Notes under the pieces: model-generated
Told to the model about the DNA's origin: nothing
The model's database searches: none
Seen by the model: the letters and a program-made list of their open reading frames with translations, nothing else
Shown here: piece after piece, positions 17,110 to 26,462 of the stretch
Layout: each line of letters begins with the position of its first letter
How positions within the stretch are numbered: position 1 is the first letter of the stretch
Source of the DNA: Stenotrophomonas aracearum
GTDB taxonomy: Bacteria > Pseudomonadota > Gammaproteobacteria > Xanthomonadales > Xanthomonadaceae
Reading direction: 5' to 3'
DNA length: 64,000 bases
NCBI RefSeq assembly: GCF_031834615.1
Contig: NZ_CP115543.1
Coordinates: forward strand, 1,995,001-2,059,000
Made by a program: the position numbers and the translations under genes

Positions 17110-18882
17110 ATGAATTTCCGTCGTTCCGTCCTGAGCCTGCTGGTGGCCAGCGCCTGCGCTCCGGCATTTGCAGGCACCGTCGATCTTTCCTCCATCAATG
17201 ACGCAACGCTGTCGCCACGTTTCATCGTGACCTACAAGCCCGGCGCGGCCGAGCGCACCCAGCCGGCGGCCCGCCAGCGTTCCCTGGACGCGGCTGCCAG
17301 CAGTGCCCGCCCGCAACTGGGCGCGCGTATTGCCGCGCAGCAGGGCGCAGCCGCCTTGCAGGTAAAGACCCTGCGGGCCACCTACAGCGGCCAGCACGTG
17401 GTACGTGCTTCGCAACGACTGGACCGCAGCCAGGCCGAAACCCTGATGCGCGCCATTGCCGCGCAGCCCAATGTCGAATCGGTACGGGTCGACCGGCTGA
17501 TGCATGCCGCCGCCGTGCCCAATGACCCGGTGCTCAGCAGCCACCAGATGTGGCACTACGGTACCGGGGCGGGCGGGGCGCGGGTTACCACCGCATGGGA
17601 ATCCGGTGCGACCGGCGCGGGGGTGGTCGTAGCTGTGATCGACACCGGCGCCACCCACCACGCCGACCTCGAGCCCAACCTGCTGCCCGGTTATGACTTC
17701 ATTTCCGACGCGTTCGTCTCGCACCGGGACGATGACAGCCGCGTCGCCGGCGGCTGGGACCTCGGTGACTACAGTGCCGCCAACGAGTGCGGCGCCGGTG
17801 CGCCGGCCAGCAACAGCAGCTGGCATGGCACGCACGTGGCAGGCACCATCGCCGAAGTCACCAACAACGGTGTCGGCGGCGCCGGTATCGCCTACAACGC
17901 CAGGGTGCTGCCGGTGCGTGTACTCGGTCGCTGCGGCGGCTACACGTCCGACATCAACGACGCCATCGTCTGGGCTGCGGGTGGCCATATCGACGGCGTG
18001 CCGGACAACACCACGCCAGCCGAAGTGATCAACATGAGCCTGGGCGGCGCGCACGAGTGCGAAGCCGATACGCAGGCCGCGATCAACACGGCGACCAGCC
18101 TGGGCACCGTGGTGGTGGTGGCCGCAGGCAACGACAACGCGCCGGTCGTAGGCCATGCCCCGGCCAGCTGCGCGAATGTGATCACCGTCGGTGCCACCGG
18201 CTATTCCGGCCAGCGCGCCAGCTATTCCAACTACGGCGCCGGCATCGATCTGGCCGCACCCGGTGGCGCCGGCACCGAAGGCAACCCGAACGGTTACATC
18301 TGGTCCACCCTCAACGACGGCACCACCGTACCCGGCAACGACATCTATGCCGGTTACACCGGCACGTCGATGGCGACCCCGCACGTGGTGGGCGTGGTCG
18401 CGCTGATGCAGAGCGTGGCCGCGCAGCCGCTGACGCCCTCGCAGGTGGAAGGCTTGTTGAAGGCCACTTCGCGCGCGTTCCCGGTCAAGCAAAGCCAGCC
18501 CAACGGGACCGGCCTGCTGGACGCGGCGGCGGCGGTCGCGCGCGCGCGCACCTTCGGCCAGCCGATCGATGGCATTCCCACCAGCCCGGGTACTGCAATG
18601 CTGCTGCCGGCGATGGCGGCCGGCCAACGCGACCTGTACGTGATCGACGTCGCGCCCGGCAAAACCCGTCTGGAAATCACCACCTACGGTGGCCGTGGCG
18701 AGCTGCAGCTGCTGGCCGGGTACGAAATGGATCCGCTGCCGAACCAGAACGCCGGTGCGTCGGCGCGTCCGGGCGTGAACCAGGCTATCACCGTGGTCAA
18801 CCCCGCGCAGGGTCGGTACTACCTGGCGGTGAGCGCGACCCAGGAAACCAGTGGTTCGCGCCTGCTGGTAAAGGTGAACTAA
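17110..18882 (+). CDS. Secreted S8 (subtilisin-like) serine protease with PPC domain
   Basis: Extracellular serine peptidase precursor of 590 residues. Signal peptide ends APAFAG; an I9-type propeptide covers about residues 35-135. The catalytic triad is seen as Asp in VVAVIDTGATHH near 177, His in WHGTHVAGT near 239 and Ser in GTSMATPH near 420. The oxyanion Asn is in VAAGNDNA. The last about 90 residues (LYVIDVAPGKTRLEITTYGG to the end) resemble a pre-peptidase C-terminal (PPC) domain, often removed after secretion. The ATG at 17110 gives a clean signal peptide; upstream extension runs through the adhesin 3' end. Confidence 0.93.
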   Translation: MNFRRSVLSLLVASACAPAFAGTVDLSSINDATLSPRFIVTYKPGAAERTQPAARQRSLDAAASSARPQLGARIAAQQGAAALQVKTLRATYSGQHVVRASQRLDRSQAETLMRAIAAQPNVESVRVDRLMHAAAVPNDPVLSSHQMWHYGTGAGGARVTTAWESGATGAGVVVAVIDTGATHHADLEPNLLPGYDFISDAFVSHRDDDSRVAGGWDLGDYSAANECGAGAPASNSSWHGTHVAGTIAEVTNNGVGGAGIAYNARVLPVRVLGRCGGYTSDINDAIVWAAGGHIDGVPDNTTPAEVINMSLGGAHECEADTQAAINTATSLGTVVVVAAGNDNAPVVGHAPASCANVITVGATGYSGQRASYSNYGAGIDLAAPGGAGTEGNPNGYIWSTLNDGTTVPGNDIYAGYTGTSMATPHVVGVVALMQSVAAQPLTPSQVEGLLKATSRAFPVKQSQPNGTGLLDAAAAVARARTFGQPIDGIPTSPGTAMLLPAMAAGQRDLYVIDVAPGKTRLEITTYGGRGELQLLAGYEMDPLPNQNAGASARPGVNQAITVVNPAQGRYYLAVSATQETSGSRLLVKVN

Positions 18883-19299
18883 GTGAAGGGTAGAGCGGGG
18901 CTCCGCCCCGCTGCTGGAATTCCAGCGCTGCTTGCCTGGGCGCTGGTCGGGTGTAGTGGTGGGGACGGGCAGGATCGCCCGGGTGCGGCACCGGCGGCGA
19001 TCGCGCCGCCGGTGCTCGTACTGAACCGAGACGACAACGATCGGCCGGTGCACTTGATGGCCGGTCAACGGGTCGAGGTGCGCCTGCCTGCGCATTCAGC
19101 CAGCGGCTACCGCTGCTGGCTGCGTGCCACGCCGTCATTGCTGCTCGATCTGGAACAGGAGCCGGCCCGCGTGGCTGGCGCCCACACCTGGCGTTTCCGG
19201 GCCTTGGCAGCGGGGCAGGGCGAGCTGATGTTCGACTGCGGGCAGGAGCTGGCTGACACCGCGCGCGAGGACGTCGTTTTCCATGTACGGGTGCGCTGA
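18883..19299 (+). CDS. Chagasin-like (I42) protease-inhibitor candidate lipoprotein
   Basis: A 138-residue protein starting at a GTG that directly abuts the protease TAA stop, so the two genes are probably translated together. It has a lipoprotein-like signal (LLAWALVGCSGG) and an all-beta body: MAGQRVEVRLPAHSASGYRCWL, then THTWRFRA-like and VVFHVRV strands. The spacing of a G-x-x-V/L strand, an SGYxW-like turn and a late WRF strand resembles chagasin-family (MEROPS I42) inhibitors, although the canonical NPTTGY is only partly kept (HSASGY). Known I42 members inhibit cysteine proteases, so inhibition of the adjacent serine protease is a guess. Confidence 0.5.
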   Translation: MKGRAGLRPAAGIPALLAWALVGCSGGDGQDRPGAAPAAIAPPVLVLNRDDNDRPVHLMAGQRVEVRLPAHSASGYRCWLRATPSLLLDLEQEPARVAGAHTWRFRALAAGQGELMFDCGQELADTAREDVVFHVRVR

Positions 19300-19363
19300 G
19301 CACGATGGGGCGTGCCTGTCGTAGGATGGGGATCCCCCAACGTGCGAGTGGCAGGCCAGGCTG

Positions 19364-21754
19364 ATGCGCCTTATCCAGTATCGATTCGGCGATTACGTGC
19401 TGGACCCGGCCGTACGCGAGCTTCGTCGTAATGGCGAGCGCCTGCCGCTGCCGCTGAAATCGCTGGAGTGCCTGGTGTACCTGGTCGCCAACCGTCAGCG
19501 TGCGGTGGGCAGGGATGAACTGATTTCGGCGGTGTGGGGCCGCGCCGAGGTAAGCGACACGGTGATTACCCAGACCATGCGCCGTGCGCGCAAGGCCCTG
19601 GACGATGCCGGCGATCGGCAGACCATGATCCGCACCGTGCCGGGCTTCGGGTACCGCTGGGTGGCCGAGGTGGAGGAGCTTGAGCCAGGCACAGTTGCGG
19701 TGCCGATGCGTCCAACGGAACCGGATGACGACGGTGCTGGCGTGGTGCCTTCGGCGCCTGCGCCGGTGCCGGTGCCGGTATCGGTGCTGGGGCGGGAAGA
19801 GCCCGAGGCGCCCGCGGGCTTGGCGCAGGCGATTCACGACCGCAATCCAAGCAACTTCGCAGTGCGCTGGCGCATGGTCGCTGCAGTGCTTGTCGTCGTT
19901 TTGTGCGTGTCTTCCTCCGTGCTGTGGTGGAACCATCGCAGTGCGCCGTCGTCTGCGGATGTTGCCGTGACCCATCCGTCACGCGTGATCGTGCTGCCCG
20001 TGCGGGTGGCACCCGGCGAAGCGGACGTCAGCTGGGTGCGGCTTGGGGCGATGGAATACGCCGCGGATCGGCTTCGCGGCGCGGCGCTCCAGGTGACGCC
20101 GACCGAACAGACCCTGCATCTGGACGCAGCATTGCCCGACGCGCAGTCGCCGGATGCGGCCGCGCTACGGCAGCTCCTGGACCGGAGCGAAGCGCGCTGG
20201 CTGCTCCTGCCCACCGCACAACACAACGGCACGCAGTGGCGCGTGCAGTTGCGGGCGGTCGACAGCAGCGCGGACATCAGTGTCGAAGCCCTTGGCGATA
20301 CGCCCCTGCAGGCCATGGCGGTGGCTACCGATACCTGGCTGCGGCGCATCGCGCGCGTCCCTGCAGACCGCGCCGTGCCCACCGAGCTGCAGGAGCGCCT
20401 GCGCCGCATCGACGCAGAACTGGACGCAGGCCAGCTCGAATCCGCACGCGAGCAGATCCAGGGAACGCCGCGCGCAATTCGTGACAGCCCTCCGTTGCAG
20501 GTCCGCGAAGGGCAGCTTGAGTATCGAGCCGGACGCATGGGGGAAGCCGCGCGGTTGTTCGACAGCGCGCTGGCCCAGAAGCCGGCCGCAACGCCTGGCG
20601 TGCGTGCCAAGGGGCTGATGGGCCTGGGCGCGGTGGCGCTGCGCAGCGGTGACCCGGCAACGGCCCAGGCGCGTTACACCGATGCGCTGGCACTACTCGC
20701 CGAGGCCAGCTCGGTGGACACACGACAGCTGGGCAACGCCTACAACGGGCGGGGCGTTGCCCAGGTACAGCTGGGCAACCTGGATGCCGCCGTGGCCGAC
20801 CTTGGCCAGGCGCGGGTGGCCATGCGGCGCAGCGGCGATGACGTTTCAGCGGCCATGGTCGGCGCCAACCTGGGCCGCATGGAAGGCATGCGCAGTCATT
20901 GGCCGCAGGCCCTGCAGGAATTCGACAGTGCCATCGCGGTGTTCGAACGCTTCCAGGTCAATGACTACCTTGCTGCAACCTTGGCTGCCAAGGCCCAGGC
21001 ACAGCTTGAAACCGTGCAGCCCGCGCAGGCGAAGGCCACGTTGGCGCGCACCGATGGACTGCTCGGTGCGCTGGAAGACGGCCAGTTGGTCGCGGTCATC
21101 CAGCTCGCACGCGGAAATGTGGCACTGGCCAACGGAGAACTCGGTGGGGTCGACGCTGCAGTGAAGGCGCTGGCACGCACCGGAAGCAAAGACCCGTCGG
21201 TGTCCCGCCTGCGCATGGCAGTGGCCGTGGCCCGGGGCGATTCTGGCGGAGCAGGGAGGCTGGCAGGCAGTGCATCGGTGCCAGTGCAGGGGGCCGTGTC
21301 GGAGATCGCCGCGATCGCCGTGCAGGCCGCAGCCGGCCAAGCGGATGGGGCGCGGTGGCTTGGGCCTGGCGCCTCCGCCAGGCATGCCGCTGCAGCACCG
21401 GATCCCGCGACCTTTTTTGCGAAAGCCATGTTGCAGCACCGGTTCGGACCTGCGGACCAGGCATTACGCGATGCTCAGAACGCACTCGCCGTCGCCAACC
21501 GCGATGGCAGCCCGAACGATCGCGTGCGCGCCAATCTGTTGCGCGCCGCAGTGCTTCTGGACGCCGACCAGCCCGAGCAGGCGGTGGCCGTGCTGGGTGA
21601 ACTGGATGCTTACGCCTCCACGGATTACCGGGTGGCGTGGTGGGCCTCTGCGCTGTACAAGCGTCGGGGCGATGCGGCGTCGGCCCGCCGGGCACAGCAC
21701 CAGGCCGCAGCGCTCGCGGGGGAGCGCCCGTTGGGCACGCCGCCGCTGCTCTGA
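19364..21754 (+). CDS. Membrane-tethered winged-helix regulator with TPR periplasmic domain (CadC-like)
   Basis: A 796-residue protein. Residues about 1-105 form an OmpR/PhoB-type winged helix (FGDYVLDPAVRELRRNGERL; LKSLECLVYLV; VITQTMRRARKALDD; IRTVPGFGYRWVAEV). A Pro-rich linker leads to one transmembrane helix near residues 168-190 (MVAAVLVVVLCVSSSVLWW). The remaining about 600 residues are Ala-rich helical repeats of TPR type (RYTDALALLAEASS; GNAYNGRGVAQVQLGNLDAAVADL). CadC-like one-component regulators have this layout. Located just after the adhesin/protease cluster on the same strand, it is a reasonable regulator of it, but no direct evidence is visible. Confidence 0.82.
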   Translation: MRLIQYRFGDYVLDPAVRELRRNGERLPLPLKSLECLVYLVANRQRAVGRDELISAVWGRAEVSDTVITQTMRRARKALDDAGDRQTMIRTVPGFGYRWVAEVEELEPGTVAVPMRPTEPDDDGAGVVPSAPAPVPVPVSVLGREEPEAPAGLAQAIHDRNPSNFAVRWRMVAAVLVVVLCVSSSVLWWNHRSAPSSADVAVTHPSRVIVLPVRVAPGEADVSWVRLGAMEYAADRLRGAALQVTPTEQTLHLDAALPDAQSPDAAALRQLLDRSEARWLLLPTAQHNGTQWRVQLRAVDSSADISVEALGDTPLQAMAVATDTWLRRIARVPADRAVPTELQERLRRIDAELDAGQLESAREQIQGTPRAIRDSPPLQVREGQLEYRAGRMGEAARLFDSALAQKPAATPGVRAKGLMGLGAVALRSGDPATAQARYTDALALLAEASSVDTRQLGNAYNGRGVAQVQLGNLDAAVADLGQARVAMRRSGDDVSAAMVGANLGRMEGMRSHWPQALQEFDSAIAVFERFQVNDYLAATLAAKAQAQLETVQPAQAKATLARTDGLLGALEDGQLVAVIQLARGNVALANGELGGVDAAVKALARTGSKDPSVSRLRMAVAVARGDSGGAGRLAGSASVPVQGAVSEIAAIAVQAAAGQADGARWLGPGASARHAAAAPDPATFFAKAMLQHRFGPADQALRDAQNALAVANRDGSPNDRVRANLLRAAVLLDADQPEQAVAVLGELDAYASTDYRVAWWASALYKRRGDAASARRAQHQAAALAGERPLGTPPLL

Positions 21755-21788
21755 GCGTGCAGCCGGAAGGCGAGGCGGCTGATTACCT

Positions 21789-22844
21789 TCAGTTCGCGCC
21801 GATGGTCAGCACCGGCGCCGGCGCCGAGGTGCCCGTTTCGGCCAGGGAGAAGAACACCATCATGAAGGCGAAGGCGCGCTTGGAATTCATGTCGGTGTCG
21901 TCCACCCAGTACCACGTATTGCGGTAGCGCACCGCAGCGTACGCATCGTCCGGCGCACTCGCTCCGCTGTGGATGGTAGCCAGCCGGCGCGGCCCGACGG
22001 CGGAGCTGCGCACGTAGCCAGGGAAGGCGCGGCCCTGCGCGATATGCTCGGGCGGTACCTCCACGCAATTGGAGAAGTCGAGCAGGATCTCAAGCATCGA
22101 ACGGGTCAGCAGCGCAATCTCGGTGTCGTTGCGCGCCGTGGCGCCGTACACCAGGTTGAATTCCGGTGAGCGTTTGATGCCCAGCAGGTCGCGCACGCGC
22201 GCCACCTCCTGTTCCAGTTGGGGTTCGGCACCGCTGCGGAAGAACAGCAGCGTGGCATCGCCGTTCTCGCGCCGCTCGACGCGCATGCCCAAGCCTTCGT
22301 TGTACTGCACGTGCCGCATCCGCTCGGTGAGCTCGGTGAACTCGGGGTCGGCGTCGCGCGCATTGACGCCGGAAGAGCGGTTGTAATGGCCGTTGATCGC
22401 ACGGGTGGTGGCACCCAGGATGAAGTCAGCCGGGTAGCCGGCCTGGATCATCTGGAACACCGAGGCCGGCGCGATGGGCCGCAGCAGACTCTGCGCGAAC
22501 TTGTCGCCGGTCAGTGGTGCGTAGGAGATGGTGGGCTTGGTGGTGAATCGACCATAGCCGCCCAGCGTGGAAGTGCTGCTGCCGGTCGGTGGGAAGGTTA
22601 CCCCGCCGTCCACCTGGCCTTCGGCAGCGTACGAAGCGACGATGGAAGATACATCCAGGAATACCGGTGCGTCGGCATAACGCAGACGCACGATATTGAG
22701 CAGGGTCTGTTCCTTCCAGGACTCGCCTATTGCGTACGAATATCCCTGGCGATCGCGGGGAATACTCTGCGGTCCCATCGTGGAACAGGCGGGCAGGGCA
22801 GCGCACAGGCACAGCGGCCAGGCGAGGGAGCGGAGGGGGCGCAT
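21789..22844 (-). CDS. Lipoprotein of unknown function downstream of arylsulfatase
   Basis: A 351-residue protein with a lipoprotein signal (LCLCAALPACSTMG). The sequence contains GYSYAIGESWKEQTLLNIVRLRYADAP, a pattern I associate with uncharacterised envelope lipoproteins, and a C-terminal VRYRNTWYWVDDTDMNSKRAFAF. It starts 17 bp after the arylsulfatase stop, so the two are likely co-transcribed. No enzymatic motif is apparent. Confidence 0.75.
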   Translation of the reverse strand: MRPLRSLAWPLCLCAALPACSTMGPQSIPRDRQGYSYAIGESWKEQTLLNIVRLRYADAPVFLDVSSIVASYAAEGQVDGGVTFPPTGSSTSTLGGYGRFTTKPTISYAPLTGDKFAQSLLRPIAPASVFQMIQAGYPADFILGATTRAINGHYNRSSGVNARDADPEFTELTERMRHVQYNEGLGMRVERRENGDATLLFFRSGAEPQLEQEVARVRDLLGIKRSPEFNLVYGATARNDTEIALLTRSMLEILLDFSNCVEVPPEHIAQGRAFPGYVRSSAVGPRRLATIHSGASAPDDAYAAVRYRNTWYWVDDTDMNSKRAFAFMMVFFSLAETGTSAPAPVLTIGAN

Positions 22845-22861
22845 GGTCGCCTGGCCGTGCC

Positions 22862-24400
22862 TTAGTCGTGACCCTTGCTCATGAACTGCTCGACCACGTT
22901 GGACATGTCGAAGCTCTTGCCACCCTGCACCGGCGGATACTTGGCGAGCGTGGTCAAGTGCTCCTTCATCATTTCGCCCATGGGACTGGTCTGCCAGGAA
23001 ACCTTCTGGATAAGGTGGCCGTAGGAATCGCTGTTATCGTAACTTTCGAAGGGATCCATCCGGATGTTGAACACCAGCGGTTTGCTGCGGCCAACGATGT
23101 TGCCGTAATAGTCCTCGGCCGTGGAGAAGTGCCATTTCCAGGGTCCCATGCGCATGGCGGTCAGGCGTGACTCGTTGTAGTGGAAGATGTGATTGCGCGC
23201 GGAATCTTCAGACTTCCCGAGCCAGTAGTCGAGGTTGTCGACCCCATCGATATACTGCTTCTTTTCTTTCAGGACCTTGGCCTGCACGTCCTTGACGCCA
23301 GCAGCGGCGGCCAATGTCGTGAACATGTCCTGGTGGGCCTGGATGCCGTTCTTGATCTGCAGCGGCGCGATCACGCCGGGCCAGCGCAGCATGGAGATGA
23401 CCCGGACGCCGCCTTCATAGGTGGTCATCTTTTCGCCCCGCCAAGGCGTGGTACCGCCGTGCGGCCACGACGAGTGTTCCGGTCCGTTGTCTGTGGAATA
23501 CCAGACGATGGTGTCTTCCTCCAGCCCCTGTTCCTTGAGGAAATCCAGGACCAGGCCGATGTCATGGTCGTGCTGCAGCATGCCTGAGCCGTGCAGGTCG
23601 GCCTCGGATGTATACTTTTCAGCCGCGTAGCGCCACTTGTCGTTCAGCCGGGTATACAGGTGCATGCGGCTGGTGTTGAGCCATACGAAGAACGGCTCGT
23701 CGTTGTCCTGTGCGTTCTTCATGAACTCCAGCGCCTTGGGCACGAACTCGGCAGCATCCACGTCGTGCATCCGCTCCTGGTGCAGCGGGCCGGTATCTTC
23801 GATCTTCTGCTTCCCGACCCGGCCAAAGCGGGGGTCTTCGGTGGGATCGTCCTTATCGGTGGCCCAGCTGTGGATGACGCCACGGGCGCCAAATTTCTTC
23901 TCGTAGGCTTCCAGGCTCCCGGCGTAGGCCTTGGCGAAGTTCTTGTAGTCACGCTGTTCGTCTTCCTCGGAGACGTTCAGGTGGTACAGATTGCCGAAGA
24001 ACTCTTCAAAACCGTGGTTGGTAGGCAGGTGCTCGTTGCGGTCGCCCAGGTGGCTCTTGCCGAAATGCCCGGTGCGGTAGCCGGCTTCCTTCATGACCTC
24101 GGCAAGGCAGGGCGAGGCGGGCTGCAGGCCCAGCGCGTCGCCCGGCTGGCCGACGGTGACCATGCCCGAGCGTATCGGGTACTGGCCGGTGATGAAGGCG
24201 GCGCGACCCGCCGTACAGGACTGCTGCGCGTAGTGATCGGTAAAGCGGATGCCCTCGTAGCCGATCCTGTCGATGTTGGGCGTGGTATAGCCCATGGTCC
24301 CCATGCCGTAGGCACTGACGTTCTGCCAACCGATGTCGTCGCCCCAGATGACTAGGATGTTCGGCTTCTTGGCCTTGCTGGATTTGGTTGCAGCGCTCAT
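22862..24400 (-). CDS. Arylsulfatase (sulfatase family)
   Basis: Hydrolyses sulfate esters. The 512-residue protein starts [20 protein letters not shown] and has no signal peptide, so it should be cytoplasmic, as known for Pseudomonas AtsA. Metal-binding Asp pair in WGDDIGW (residues 21-22), formylglycine motif C-T-A-G-R with Cys62, the downstream GKSHLGD, and [12 protein letters not shown] are all present. The Cys-type motif requires a formylglycine-generating enzyme; none is in this window. An upstream in-frame extension to 24448 lacks a signal sequence or ribosome-binding site and was not used. Confidence 0.9.
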   Translation of the reverse strand: MSAATKSSKAKKPNILVIWGDDIGWQNVSAYGMGTMGYTTPNIDRIGYEGIRFTDHYAQQSCTAGRAAFITGQYPIRSGMVTVGQPGDALGLQPASPCLAEVMKEAGYRTGHFGKSHLGDRNEHLPTNHGFEEFFGNLYHLNVSEEDEQRDYKNFAKAYAGSLEAYEKKFGARGVIHSWATDKDDPTEDPRFGRVGKQKIEDTGPLHQERMHDVDAAEFVPKALEFMKNAQDNDEPFFVWLNTSRMHLYTRLNDKWRYAAEKYTSEADLHGSGMLQHDHDIGLVLDFLKEQGLEEDTIVWYSTDNGPEHSSWPHGGTTPWRGEKMTTYEGGVRVISMLRWPGVIAPLQIKNGIQAHQDMFTTLAAAAGVKDVQAKVLKEKKQYIDGVDNLDYWLGKSEDSARNHIFHYNESRLTAMRMGPWKWHFSTAEDYYGNIVGRSKPLVFNIRMDPFESYDNSDSYGHLIQKVSWQTSPMGEMMKEHLTTLAKYPPVQGGKSFDMSNVVEQFMSKGHD

Positions 24401-24500
24401 GACTATCCGCTCTGACGGGGGAGGCGCCAGTATCTCCAAGGGCAACATGGCGGTCTTGCGTAGTTCTACCGACGCCGGCCAGAAAACGGGGTGTTATTAT

Positions 24501-24516
24501 CGTGACGCATCACGTC
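24501..24516. promoter_or_regulatory. Near-palindrome matching the one at 13795, candidate operator
   Basis: CGTGACGCATCACGTC lies between the divergent arylsulfatase and CHAD genes. It differs at one position from the 13-kb palindrome core (CGTGACGCGTCACGTC). Two intergenic occurrences of such a long shared dyad in 25 kb suggest a regulator binding site, although chance or a short dispersed repeat is not excluded. Confidence 0.35.
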
Positions 24517-24570
24517 CATGCGTCTCGCCGGGCCGTACACTTCGGAGATTCTCCCGAACCAGGCCGCTAC

Positions 24571-25365
24571 ATGTCAGTTGACACCCCCGGATTGGTCGCA
24601 AGACAACTCCTGGCGAAGGACGGTCATTCCATCCTCGATGCGCTGCCGTCCACGGGCGATCAGAACGCGGCCATCCACGACGCGCGGAAAGCCATACGGC
24701 GAATGCGGGCCTTGCTCGCGCTACTGGCAGAGGATTCGTTCGATCTGGATGGTGAAGACTGGGCGCTCAGGCGGCTTGGCAAGGGCTTGTCCAGACTTCG
24801 CGATGCGCATGTTGTGGTGGAGACTGCAAAACAGCTCCAGTCGGTGCACCCGTCGCCAGGCTGGATCGCCGTGATTCACGCCTTGGAACTGCGACGTACG
24901 CGAATTCTGCAGGAGTCACTGGCTATTGACCCGGGTTTTGAGCGCAGGCGCCGCGTGGTCGAACGATTCCTGCAGCGAATGCAGGTCCAGCCTTGGGGCT
25001 CGTTGCGGCCGCGCGCGGTCCGCAAGGCGCTTGGTCGCAGTGAACGGCGCACGGTAAAGGCCGCAGCTCGCGCCAAGGTCGACGCCGCGCCGGAGGTCGT
25101 GCACCGGTGGCGACGCAAGGTCAGGCGGCTACGCATGCAACTCGAAGCGGCGCAGGCGTTGGGCGTACTACACAGGCACGATGCTGGCCGCTCCGAACTG
25201 GCCCGGAAAGGCAAAGCGCTGCACAAGATCAGCGACCGGCTGGGGTGGGAGCAGGATCTGCGGATGCTGCGGAACCTGGTTCGGAGCTTGCCGTACGCCG
25301 AAGGTAAGCAGGCTGTGATGACCGTGGTGGATCGGGAGCTGGGGTTGGTTCGGGTTGAGGGGTAA
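24571..25365 (+). CDS. CHAD domain-containing protein
   Basis: A 264-residue helical, Arg/His-rich protein with the CHAD signature: IHDARKAIRRMRALLALL near the N-terminus, LGKGLSRLRDAHV, and HRWRRKVRRLRMQLEAAQ with HKISDRLGWEQDLRML near the C-terminus. CHAD domains bind inorganic polyphosphate through such conserved basic helices. The ATG at 24571 gives a compact CHAD protein; an in-frame ATG at 24502 would add 23 residues overlapping the palindrome. It is the last gene of the conserved-looking left segment before the accessory region. Confidence 0.82.
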   Translation: MSVDTPGLVARQLLAKDGHSILDALPSTGDQNAAIHDARKAIRRMRALLALLAEDSFDLDGEDWALRRLGKGLSRLRDAHVVVETAKQLQSVHPSPGWIAVIHALELRRTRILQESLAIDPGFERRRRVVERFLQRMQVQPWGSLRPRAVRKALGRSERRTVKAAARAKVDAAPEVVHRWRRKVRRLRMQLEAAQALGVLHRHDAGRSELARKGKALHKISDRLGWEQDLRMLRNLVRSLPYAEGKQAVMTVVDRELGLVRVEG

Positions 25366-25388
25366 CGTTGGGACGCAGGCGCATCTTA

Positions 25389-25584
25389 CATAATATACAT
25401 TATGCGAAATGTAGTGACTGGGCTTTGAACCGCTGGATCCTTGTTCCTTCGCATTCTTACCGGTGCTTCTGACGAAGCAGGTAAATCTGCTACCTAGCGC
25501 CACGTAAATCTGCAACTAGTTCAAGCCAATGGGTGACGGGACAACTACAAGCGTACTTTTGCGCCACCCAAATTTGTACTTTTT
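25389..25584. repeat. AT-rich dyad and paired short direct repeats at the island edge
   Basis: This strip of the gene-free 25366-25601 interval is clearly more AT-rich than its surroundings. It has a dyad CATAAT-ATAC-ATTATG (25389-25404). Two direct-repeat pairs follow, each with a 23-bp period and a GCGCCAC element: GTAAATCTGC at 25481 and 25504, and GTACTTTT at 25553 and 25576. Repeated short motifs of this kind occur at ends of IS21-family elements, so a remnant IS end is possible. No transposase gene accompanies it. Confidence 0.4.
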
Positions 25585-25601
25585 GACCCGCCAGAGAGCG
25601 C

Positions 25602-25868
25602 TCAGCGGTCAAGCTGGCGCTGCAGATCGATGAAATCATCCGGCCGGAGTGATCGACCATCGTCGCCCGGCTCAGTGGCAGAGCTCGGCGGAGTCACCAT
25701 CGCACGACCGTACCGGGCGTAAAATTCGTCGATGAAGCCTTTAAGTCTGGGACCTGAGCCGCGTCCTCCGAGCTCTTGTCGAAGATTTCGCTGAGTAGTC
25801 ACCAGTCCTTTTTCAAGAAGCGACATCATCGCCAAGAAGGCTTCGTCCTGCGTGATTTGGCCGGGCAT
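25602..25868 (-). CDS. Small KfrA-like DNA-binding protein (N-terminal domain only)
   Basis: An 88-residue protein, MPGQITQDEAFLAMMSLLEK then TTQRNLRQELGGRGSGPRLK. The helix-turn-helix-like pattern (VTTQRNLRQELGGRGSGPRLKGF) resembles the N-terminal domain of KfrA-type plasmid/transposon proteins, but the long coiled coil typical of the family is absent, so it may be a truncated relative. ATG at 25868. It precedes an interrupted gene on the opposite strand. Function unknown. Confidence 0.5.
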   Translation of the reverse strand: MPGQITQDEAFLAMMSLLEKGLVTTQRNLRQELGGRGSGPRLKGFIDEFYARYGRAMVTPPSSATEPGDDGRSLRPDDFIDLQRQLDR

Positions 25869-26094
25869 TGTCGTATTCCGGAGGCAAGCGTCCGAGCCTT
25901 AGTGTGCGCCGATTGCGGCTCCCTTCAAGTGCCCTCGCCTATTCATGCGCGCACTTCGATACACGACGACATCGGTGTGCCATGCCGCCGACCTTGCCTT
26001 CCTTTGCTTGGGATGCTTGGGACGTTTCCCTCACACGTGACGGCCACGCGGCCATGGCATTCTTACGGCCAGTAGCTCATGCAGAAGACAGGCA

Positions 26095-26368
26095 ATGCGC
26101 AGTGATTGGCCTCCGGAAACCCCAGCATCTGCCCAAGCCAGGGCGGAGGCCGTGGTTGATTGGCTCGATGCGGCGACGTTCGAATCGCTGCTTTACCGGG
26201 ATGCTGGTGAAGGCCGGACGCTGAATCAACACCTACAATCTGGCACCGTTTTTGCCGTGTGGGTTCCAGAAAGGGATCTATATCTCTTTCCTTCATGGCA
26301 GCTCGATCCTACCGGCAGACCTTCGCCCGCCCTTGCGGAAGTGCTGGCGCTGCTGCGTGGTCAATATG
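26095..26368 (+). pseudogene. 5' half of a transposon-interrupted gene (Xre/MbcA/ParS toxin-binding-like)
   Basis: The frame starts MRSDWPPETPASAQARAEAV and runs through VWVPERDLYLFPSWQLDPTG and ALAEVLALLRGQYG before hitting the inverted repeat at 26369. The same frame resumes exactly after the right inverted repeat at 61231 (QYGASAGERTSGWEELEWLI). Joining 26095-26368 to 61237-61409 gives a clean 447-bp, 148-residue gene. Its C-terminal part (WLIAPHARLYGNSPSEMM) resembles the DUF2384 toxin-binding domain of Xre/MbcA-type antitoxins. No RES- or MbcT-type partner is visible. The insertion has inactivated it. Confidence 0.8.
26363..26368. repeat. Left copy of the target-site duplication
   Basis: AATATG directly precedes the left inverted repeat and recurs directly after the right one at 61231-61236. 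Tn3-family elements usually duplicate 5 bp; here 6 bp match if the inverted repeats begin GGGG, or 5 bp (AATAT) if the left repeat carries an extra G. Confidence 0.85.
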
Positions 26369-26401
26369 GGGGTTCAGCCGAGATACGTGTAAAAATGCCC
26401 C
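26369..26401 (+). repeat. Left terminal inverted repeat (IRL)
   Basis: Begins GGGGTTCAGCCGAGATACGT and ends AAAAATGCCCC. All 33 bases are identical to the reverse complement of 61198-61230; similarity is lost immediately inside. Confidence 0.95.
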
Positions 26402-26462
26402 ATAGAATCCGATTTCTTTTGTGGAATCATGTGGTTGCCGGATAAAAAACGCTTCGTGGTCT

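Noticed and set aside
13902..17225. 1107-codon open frame antisense to the adhesin
   Set aside because: Created by the biased codon pattern of Gly/Ala-rich repeats; no natural protein features and the + strand frame is a recognisable YadA-type adhesin.
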